Of a stretch of DNA of 64,000 nucleotides, positions 59,474 through 64,000 are shown piece after piece. The position numbers and the translations under genes are program-made. Source of the DNA: Saccharothrix sp. Lineage in GTDB: Bacteria > Actinomycetota > Actinomycetes > Mycobacteriales > Pseudonocardiaceae. Within the stretch, counting starts at the first letter, position 1; every line of letters starts with the position of its first letter. The notes under the pieces were generated by a model. The model did not search any database, had not been told where the DNA came from, and saw only the letters and a list, made by a program, of their open reading frames with translations. The DNA lies in the NCBI RefSeq assembly GCF_031180885.1, contig NZ_JAPSLK010000006.1, positions 124,001 to 188,000 on the forward strand. The letters run 5' to 3'.

Positions 59474-60364
59474 CTGCTGCCAGAGCCAGAACTCGATGCC
59501 CTGGTCGTCCGTGCACTCCGCGGCCAGCCCGTAGGCCTGCTGCTCCGGTTCCCGCGTCGTGCCGCCGTGCTCGCGCACCCGGGCCAGCGCGGCCTCCAGG
59601 TCGTCCACGGCGTACATGAGCTTCCAACCGGCCCGAGCCTGTCCGCCCCAGAGGCCCGACATCGGCAGTCCCGCGCCCTCGATCCCCCACCCGTGCTCCA
59701 CACGGCCCCGCGTGAAGGTCCAGCCGAGCACGGCGCCGTAGAAGCGCTTGGCGGCTTCGTCGTCGGGCACGGTCAGCGTGTAGTAGCCGACGTGCCCGTG
59801 CGGCACCCTCTCCGTGCTCTGCGGCGAGACGCCCTGCGCCCGGCTGGTGCGGGCGGCGACCATCCACCGGTACCCGAAGGGGTCGAGGATCGTGCTGCTG
59901 TACCCGTGCCCGGTGTCCACGGCGGGCCGCAGCACCTCGGCTCCCCGTTCGCGGGCGCGTTCGACCACGAGGTCCACGTCGTCCACCTGCACGTGGTGCA
60001 TCGGGCGCACACCAGTGCCGGTGGGGGCCACGTGGTCGTACTCGGGCCACTCGTCGGCGAGCATCAGCACCGAGCCGCCGATTGCGATCTCGGCGTGCCC
60101 GACCGACCCGTCCGGCATCATCACCGGCTCGCCCCGCCGTTGCGCGCCGAACACGTCCACGTAGAACTCGATCGCGGCCATGGAGTCCTGGAACGCGAGG
60201 TAGGGGGTCACGGTGGAGTACTCGGTCTGCACAGCTCCGGTGGTGCTCATGTCCTCTCCCAACAAGATCGTTCGTTCCAGGCGCTCGCGCAGGCGCTCCG
60301 CGAACCCGGCGTCCGGCTCGACCGGTCGCAGCGGCAGGTAGAGGGCGTCGAACGGATCAGTCAT
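59471..60364 (-). CDS. Double VOC (glyoxalase/bleomycin-resistance fold) protein
   Basis: A 297-residue protein. Residues about 1-35 (FDALYLPLRPVEPDAGFAER) form a helical leader. VOC domain 1 follows: STVTPYLAFQDSMAAIEFYV, DVFGAQRRGEPVMMPDGSVG, ending DPFGYRWMVA, the PhnB/glyoxalase-like pattern. VOC domain 2: GHVGYYTLTVPDDEAAKRFY, GAVLGWTFTRG, ending QGIEFWLWQQ. Metal-type residues occur in domain 1 (H and E positions) but substrate is unknown. ATG 60364 overlaps the upstream repeat-protein gene by eight bases, completing a sigma factor / repeat protein / VOC operon. Confidence 0.85.
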   Translation of the reverse strand: MTDPFDALYLPLRPVEPDAGFAERLRERLERTILLGEDMSTTGAVQTEYSTVTPYLAFQDSMAAIEFYVDVFGAQRRGEPVMMPDGSVGHAEIAIGGSVLMLADEWPEYDHVAPTGTGVRPMHHVQVDDVDLVVERARERGAEVLRPAVDTGHGYSSTILDPFGYRWMVAARTSRAQGVSPQSTERVPHGHVGYYTLTVPDDEAAKRFYGAVLGWTFTRGRVEHGWGIEGAGLPMSGLWGGQARAGWKLMYAVDDLEAALARVREHGGTTREPEQQAYGLAAECTDDQGIEFWLWQQ

Positions 60365-60683
60365 CGCAACCCCCGACCAAACTCCCCGACAACCCCGACA
60401 CGACAGCGAACCCACCGACCTCGACCTTCCCCGAGGCGGACCGCCCAACCCCGGCCTGCCCGCCGGCGAACCCACCGGCCCACTCTCCAGACCTCGTCCC
60501 CGCGGCAGCGCACACCCCCACCGACCGCACCGGCACCGACCACACCGGCACCGACCACACCGGCACCGACCGCACCCGTGCCGACCGCACTCCCGCCGAC
60601 CACACCTCCACGGCGGCGGTCGCACGCCCACCCCGGCGCGCGTTCCACATCGCACGAGCCACCGTCGGCCACCGCTCACCCAT
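60357..60683 (-). CDS. Pentapeptide-repeat-bearing small protein between sigma factor and VOC genes
   Basis: A 108-residue protein of low complexity. It starts MGERWPTVARAMWNARRGGR, then has six V-(W/R)-S-(A/V)-x pentapeptides (VWSAG, VRSAR, VRSVP, VWSVP, VWSVP, VRSVG), encoded by 15-bp DNA repeats, and ends in a Gly/Ser-rich GGFAGGQAGVGRSASGK-type tail. Evidence for a real gene is the symmetrical eight-base overlap with the sigma-factor stop and with the VOC start, so a ribosome passes through all three. No family recognised; the tail position in the operon suggests an anti-sigma or accessory role, but that is a guess. Confidence 0.6.
   Translation of the reverse strand: MGERWPTVARAMWNARRGGRATAAVEVWSAGVRSARVRSVPVWSVPVWSVPVRSVGVCAAAGTRSGEWAGGFAGGQAGVGRSASGKVEVGGFAVVSGLSGSLVGGCDD
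60511..60608 (-). repeat. 15-bp tandem repeat, about 6.5 units
   Basis: Units start at 60511, 60526, 60541, 60556, 60571, 60586 and 60601; the two at 60541 and 60556 are identical (CACACCGGCACCGAC) and others differ at a few bases. It encodes the pentapeptide repeat of the 108-aa protein on the minus strand. Confidence 0.85.
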
Positions 60684-61185
60684 GGCGGCCTCCCGGGTAG
60701 GCCCGGCGGAACGCCGCACGGGCGCGGACCAGCAGCGCCTCGGTCGCGTGGACGGTCCGCCCGAGCAGCTCGGCCACCTCGGGCACCGGCAGTCCGTCGA
60801 CGTACCGGAGCGTCAACACGCACCGGTGCGTGCGGCTGAGCCCGGCGAGGGTGTCGCGGGCCTGGATGGCGTCTATGTGCTCGTCCCACGGGTCCTCGAC
60901 GTCCGGCTCGGTGTGCGCGAGGCGCAGTCCGCGTTCCTCGCGCTCCCGGCGCCGCCAGTGGTCGACCAGCTTGTGCCGGGCTATCCCGATGAGCCACGCC
61001 GGGGTCACCGGGCCGCCGTTCCGCGCCGACTGCACCGCCGCCAGGAACGTCTCCGAGGTCAACTCCTCCGCCAGCACCCTGCTGCCGCACCGGGCCAGCA
61101 GGTACCCGTACACCTGCGGTAGCGCCGCGTCGTAGACGTCGAGCAGCGCGAACGCCGGGTCCGGGTGGGCTTGCGGATCGCTCAC
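60676..61185 (-). CDS. ECF-type RNA polymerase sigma factor
   Basis: A 169-residue sigma-70 family ECF factor. Region 2 contains YDAALPQVYGYLLARCGSRV, LAEELTSETFLAAVQSARNG and TPAWLIGIARHKLVDHWRRR; region 4 has LSRTHRCVLTLRYVDGLPVP, EVAELLGRTVHATEALLVRA and RAAFRRAYPGG. The linker is short and there is no C-terminal extension. GTG 61185 is used; the upstream frame is open but reads into the divergent TetR promoter. It is first in the operon with the repeat protein and a VOC protein. No anti-sigma factor of a known family is adjacent. Confidence 0.88.
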   Translation of the reverse strand: MSDPQAHPDPAFALLDVYDAALPQVYGYLLARCGSRVLAEELTSETFLAAVQSARNGGPVTPAWLIGIARHKLVDHWRRREREERGLRLAHTEPDVEDPWDEHIDAIQARDTLAGLSRTHRCVLTLRYVDGLPVPEVAELLGRTVHATEALLVRARAAFRRAYPGGRHG

Positions 61186-61258
61186 ACCCCCATCGTCGGT
61201 CGGGAGGCCGGATCTCCGACGGGTCCGTCGAGTGAAATTCTTACTCGCTCGTGCTAAT

Positions 61259-61278
61259 TTTTGCTCGTGCGAGCAAAA
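61259..61278. promoter_or_regulatory. TetR operator overlapping a leaderless start
   Basis: TTTTGCTCG-TG-CGAGCAAAA (61259-61267, 61270-61278) is a perfect 9-bp inverted repeat. It covers GTG 61267 and the end of the -10 TAATTT (61255-61260), so a bound repressor would block its own leaderless message. A weaker related half-site (TTACTCG) lies at 61241-61247. Confidence 0.75.
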
Positions 61279-61854
61279 TCGGTGACCGAGCAGGCCAGGC
61301 GGGCGCAGATCGTGGGCGCGGCGATCGAGACGATCGCCGAACTGGGCTACGCGGCGACGTCGTTCAAGCAGATCGCGACGCGCGCCGGGCTGAGCAGCAC
61401 CGGATTGATCTCGTACCACTTCAAGGGCAAGCAGGAACTGGTCGACGAGGTGTACGCCGAGGTCCTGCGGCGGTACGCGGACTTCGTCATGGGCTTCCTC
61501 GACCGGTCGGAGACGGCGGCCGGCGAGCTGCGGGCGTTCCTCGTGGCGAACCTGCGGTTCATGCGCGCCCACCGGTCCCACACGGTCGCGTTGATGCAGG
61601 TTCGACCACATGTCTCGGTGAAGGGTCGGGACGAGGATTACCGGCGGATGGCCGACCTGCTGCGGGAGGGGCAGCGGGCGGGGGAGTTCCGGGCGTTCGA
61701 CGCGGACACGATGGCGATCTTCATCCTGGCCCTGCGCAACGGGGTGCTGGCCAGGGCGGCCGAGGACGAGTCACTGGACCTCGACCTCTGCGAACGCGAG
61801 CTGCTCACGCTGGCAGACCTCGCGACCACACAAGGACATCCGCAAGCCAGGTAA
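61267..61854 (+). CDS. TetR-family regulator
   Basis: A 195-residue TetR regulator: QARRAQIVGAAIETIAELGY, AATSFKQIATRAGLSSTGLI and SYHFKGKQELVDEVYAEVLR form the HTH; the C-terminal domain includes RFMRAHRSHTVALMQVRPHV and ADTMAIFILALRNGVLARAA. GTG 61267 is preferred because TAATTT precedes it by six bases and no ribosome site serves the alternatives (TTG 61261, GTG 61282). A strong palindrome covers the start, so it is autoregulated. It is divergent from the ECF sigma operon, which may be controlled from the same site. Confidence 0.88.
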   Translation: MRAKSVTEQARRAQIVGAAIETIAELGYAATSFKQIATRAGLSSTGLISYHFKGKQELVDEVYAEVLRRYADFVMGFLDRSETAAGELRAFLVANLRFMRAHRSHTVALMQVRPHVSVKGRDEDYRRMADLLREGQRAGEFRAFDADTMAIFILALRNGVLARAAEDESLDLDLCERELLTLADLATTQGHPQAR

Positions 61855-61865
61855 CCCCACTGACA

Positions 61866-61901
61866 CGGAGGAGAGGCCGCCACACAACGACCTCCCCTCC
61901 G
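61866..61901. terminator. Convergent terminator hairpin
   Basis: CGGAGGAGAGG (61866-61876) pairs with CCTCCCCTCCG (61891-61901) with a single mismatch, 14-base loop, between the TetR stop and the DUF2165 stop, which converge. Confidence 0.7.
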
Positions 61902-61919
61902 CACACACGCCCCTCCGCA

Positions 61920-62411
61920 TCAGTCCTTTGTGGATGAGTGCAGGACGATCAACCCGACAGCCGCCACGACGAAGTTCTGGAACGCCGCCGCCAACCCGTT
62001 CCAGTCCTTCGACTGCCACATCAGGAACCACTCCCCGCCGATGACGATGAACCCACCGCCGAACAACAGGATCTGCATGACCCATCCCACCGACGACAAC
62101 CGCCGAGCGACGACCGTCCTCCCGCGCACCCAGGCCACCAGTCCGGCCAGCAACACCACCGCGGTGACCGCCTCCCAGGCGATGATCAGCAGGTAGGCGA
62201 TGGTGACGACGGTCTGACTGGTGATCGCGCGGTACATGGTGTTCGGCGACTGGAAGGTCGTGTCCATCGCGAACACGTGCTGGACGAACGCGCGGTTGGT
62301 CTCGTAGTCGGTGACGTTGCCCAGAACCACGAGCCCCATGTAGACACCGGTGATCGCGACAAGCACCGCGACCGCCGCTTGCGGGCTCCCCACCCGGCCA
62401 AGTAGACGCAT
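61920..62411 (-). CDS. DUF2165 membrane protein
   Basis: A 163-residue integral membrane protein of the DUF2165 family (small proteins with four TMs): AVAVLVAITGVYMGLVVLGN, then VTDYETNRAFVQHVFAMDTT (the conserved soluble N-loop), ITSQTVVTIAYLLIIAWEAV, TAVVLLAGLVAWVRG, VGWVMQILLFGGGFIVIGGE with WFLMWQSKDWNGL. Function unknown. ATG 62411 is chosen because TAGGTT lies seven bases upstream; ATG 62447 (with AGGA upstream) would add twelve residues and is possible. Confidence 0.82.
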   Translation of the reverse strand: MRLLGRVGSPQAAVAVLVAITGVYMGLVVLGNVTDYETNRAFVQHVFAMDTTFQSPNTMYRAITSQTVVTIAYLLIIAWEAVTAVVLLAGLVAWVRGRTVVARRLSSVGWVMQILLFGGGFIVIGGEWFLMWQSKDWNGLAAAFQNFVVAAVGLIVLHSSTKD

Positions 62412-62447
62412 GCCTGGCAACCTAGTGACAAGCCGTGCAAAGTCCAT

Positions 62448-63002
62448 GCCAATTCCTGCCCAAACCTACGGCCCCCCCACACCTCCCCAAACACCGACCA
62501 CTCGCACGCCGACCCCGCCGACGCTCATCGCCACCCCGCCCCTCGCACGCCGCAGTCACGCACCACCCACTGCTCGCGCTGCACCCAGCCACCACCCGGC
62601 GTGCCGCAGTCCCCCGCCGGCCGCATTCCCGCTGCCGCGCTGCTGACCTGCCCTCCCTGCCGAGTCGCGTTCCCTGCCTAGCCGCGCCGCCGGCCTGCGC
62701 TGCTGGGCCGGGCTGCCGTGTTGGGCTGTGTTGCCCGCCTCCGCTGCCTGTTGCCGGCCGCTCGCGCCCGGCTATCGCGCAGGCGTGCTCGCCGCCCGAC
62801 TCAGGCCGCCGCACCGGCTCGCACCGCGCACGTTCCCGCCGACCCGAGCACCGCCTCCGCTCTCACCGCACGCGATCTACCTGCGGTTTCGCGATTCACC
62901 GCAGCCCGATAGGGACGTCACTCGATCGTGTGAGTCGTCGATTTCGGCACCGATCGCCGGCTCGTGCGTCCCGTAATTGAGGAAGCGGGCGGCGGCGAGG
63001 GG
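62448..63002. other. Gene-free, C-rich stretch
   Basis: About 555 bases with no convincing gene. From 62460 to about 62640 the plus strand is C-rich and A-rich with few Gs, mostly CCAC/CCGC runs; from 62640 it is dominated by GCC/GCTG. The open frames across it lack the regular third-position pattern of the neighbouring genes. The first bases must contain the promoter for the DUF2165 gene. Nothing else identified. Confidence 0.6.
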
Positions 63003-64000
63003 CTAGGTGCACGGTGGGGCGTAGTCGAGTTGGGGGAGGTGTTTGCGCCACTGGTCCTCCGGTAGGACGCCCTTGGTCTTGGCGCAGATTCGGGTGATGG
63101 CGTCGGCCGGTTCCAGGTCCCACAGCCTGACCGTCGTGTCCAGGCTGGTGGAGGCGATGGTGTTGCCCTGCGGCGAGAAGCGGACGTCGTGGAGGCCGGC
63201 GTCGTGGCCGGTCAGGGCTTGGCCGATGGCTTCCGGGCGCAGGTGGTCCTGGAGGGACCAGAGTTTGATGGTTCGGTCGTCGCCGCCGGCCGCGAGGGTC
63301 TTGCCGTCGGGGCTGAAGGTCACCGAGACCACCGCCTCGACGTGCCCGGTGAGCGGGTCGCCCAAGGGCTTGGCCTTGGCGGGGGTGGTCAGGTCCCAGA
63401 GGCGGATGGTCTTGTCGTCGCTGGCGGTGGCGAGGGTCTTGCCGTCGGGGCTGAGGGCGCCGGCTCGGATGGCGCCGGTGTGGCTGGTCATCGGCTGGCC
63501 CAACGGCTGGGCGGCGGTGGGGTCGGCGACGTTCCACAGGCGGACCGTCTGGTCGGCGCTGGCGGTGACCAGGGTTTTGCCGTCCGGGGTGAAGGCGGCC
63601 CAGTGGACGTAGCCGATGTGGCCCACCAGGGGTTTGCCGGCGGCGCGGGGGTTTTTCGGGTCGCTGAGGTCCCAGAGTTGGACGGACTCGTCGTCGTAGC
63701 CGGTGACCAGGAGTTTTCCGTCGGGTCTGAAAGCGACCGGGGCGGTGTAGCGGGTGTTCAGGGTCATGGGGCCGGCCAGCGGGGTGATGGCGCGCGGGTC
63801 GGTGAGGTCCCACAGGCGGAGGGTTTTGTCGCTGACGGAGGCGATGGTCGTGCCGTCGTTGCTGATCGCCATGCCCCACACGCCCGCATCGTCCGGGGTG
63901 GTGGTGGACAGGGCGCTGCGGGGGGCTTGGGGGTCGGTCAGGTCCCAGACGCGGATGGTGCGGTCACGGCTGCCGGTGACCATGCGTTTGCCGTCGGGGG
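63003..64000 (-). CDS. WD40 beta-propeller protein, C-terminal part; continues past the right edge
   Basis: The 332 codons present encode seven WD40 blades ending in the WDL/WNV motif: TIRVWDLTDPQAP, TLRLWDLTDPRAI, SVQLWDLSDPKNP, TVRLWNVADPTAA, TIRLWDLTTPAKA, TIKLWSLQDHLRP and TVRLWDLEPADAI, each preceded by xPDGKTLAT-type strands. The C-terminus ICAKTKGVLPEDQWRKHLPQ, then LDYAPPCT, is the tail typical of actinobacterial STAND or kinase proteins with C-terminal WD40 arrays. The N-terminal part (effector, NTPase or kinase domain) is outside the window, so the signalling partner is unknown. Confidence 0.88.
   Translation of the reverse strand, partial: PDGKRMVTGSRDRTIRVWDLTDPQAPRSALSTTTPDDAGVWGMAISNDGTTIASVSDKTLRLWDLTDPRAITPLAGPMTLNTRYTAPVAFRPDGKLLVTGYDDESVQLWDLSDPKNPRAAGKPLVGHIGYVHWAAFTPDGKTLVTASADQTVRLWNVADPTAAQPLGQPMTSHTGAIRAGALSPDGKTLATASDDKTIRLWDLTTPAKAKPLGDPLTGHVEAVVSVTFSPDGKTLAAGGDDRTIKLWSLQDHLRPEAIGQALTGHDAGLHDVRFSPQGNTIASTSLDTTVRLWDLEPADAITRICAKTKGVLPEDQWRKHLPQLDYAPPCT

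Noticed and set aside
59360-60700. Plus-strand frame starting next to the LexA box
   Set aside because: It begins temptingly close to the box, but it is antisense to the VOC gene and its sequence is Arg/Pro/His-rich without domains. Kept only as a possible antisense transcript.

Overview
The window is a stretch of very GC-rich chromosome from an actinomycete, most likely a member of the Pseudonocardiales (a Saccharothrix/Actinosynnema/Lentzea-like organism; the genus is a guess). The evidence is codon use with G/C at almost every third position, a complete iniBAC locus, type VII secretion-like genes, a mycobacterial-type LexA box, actinobacterial domain families (DUF2079, DUF4232, DUF2165, Ddn-like F420 proteins) and many genes that start directly behind a TAnnnT -10 box, as leaderless mRNAs do. 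There are no rRNA or tRNA genes, CRISPR arrays or insertion sequences.

Layout. 1-5.1 kb: the 5' part of a second citrate synthase, divergent from a compact urease operon ureABCFGD with overlapping genes and no ureE. 5.3-15.9 kb: pdxH, a DUF2079 membrane protein, an OmpR/HisKA two-component pair divergent from an MFS exporter, an APC permease, a TetR/metallo-beta-lactamase pair, an aldose epimerase and an amidohydrolase. 16.1-18.5 kb: a two-gene operon in which a small two-TM membrane protein and a STAND NTPase with TPRs carry the same RHIM-like peptide motif. 18.5-22.9 kb: acyl-CoA dehydrogenase divergent from a TetR and PfkB-kinase pair, then the main citrate synthase. 23-27.1 kb: lipoprotein plus membrane protein, an ABC-2 exporter and an XRE regulator. 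27.3-29.7 kb: a YbaB-like / EspC-like / long glycine-rich WXG-type operon. 29.8-36.8 kb: glpD-tetR divergent from an AGPS-like FAD oxidase and a deaminase-like amidohydrolase, then an MDR reductase and two GNATs.

36.9-42.8 kb: a methyltransferase and a pilin-like membrane protein meet, tail to tail, an operon of two tiny helical proteins, an FtsK/SpoIIIE ATPase and a small partner. 42.9-51.1 kb: an SDR under a MerR-type promoter, an alpha/beta hydrolase lacking its nucleophile, lipoproteins, a qorR/qorB-like pair, two LysR regulators, a Ddn-like protein and a PhzF. 51.2-59.3 kb: iniB-iniA-iniC divergent from an Hsp70-like protein and a MalT/LuxR regulator that looks like IniR. 59.3-64 kb: an apparently orphan LexA box, an ECF sigma / pentapeptide-repeat protein / double-VOC operon, a TetR with its operator, DUF2165, a gene-free C-rich stretch and the 3' part of a WD40 protein.

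The most unusual system is the RHIM-like amyloid-motif pair (16.1-18.5 kb). It has the layout expected of an NLR-style sensor and a membrane-acting effector joined by a shared amyloid motif. The FtsK cassette (38.1-41.8 kb) and the stand-alone T7SS-type operon (27.3-29.7 kb) are the next best candidates for poorly described systems.
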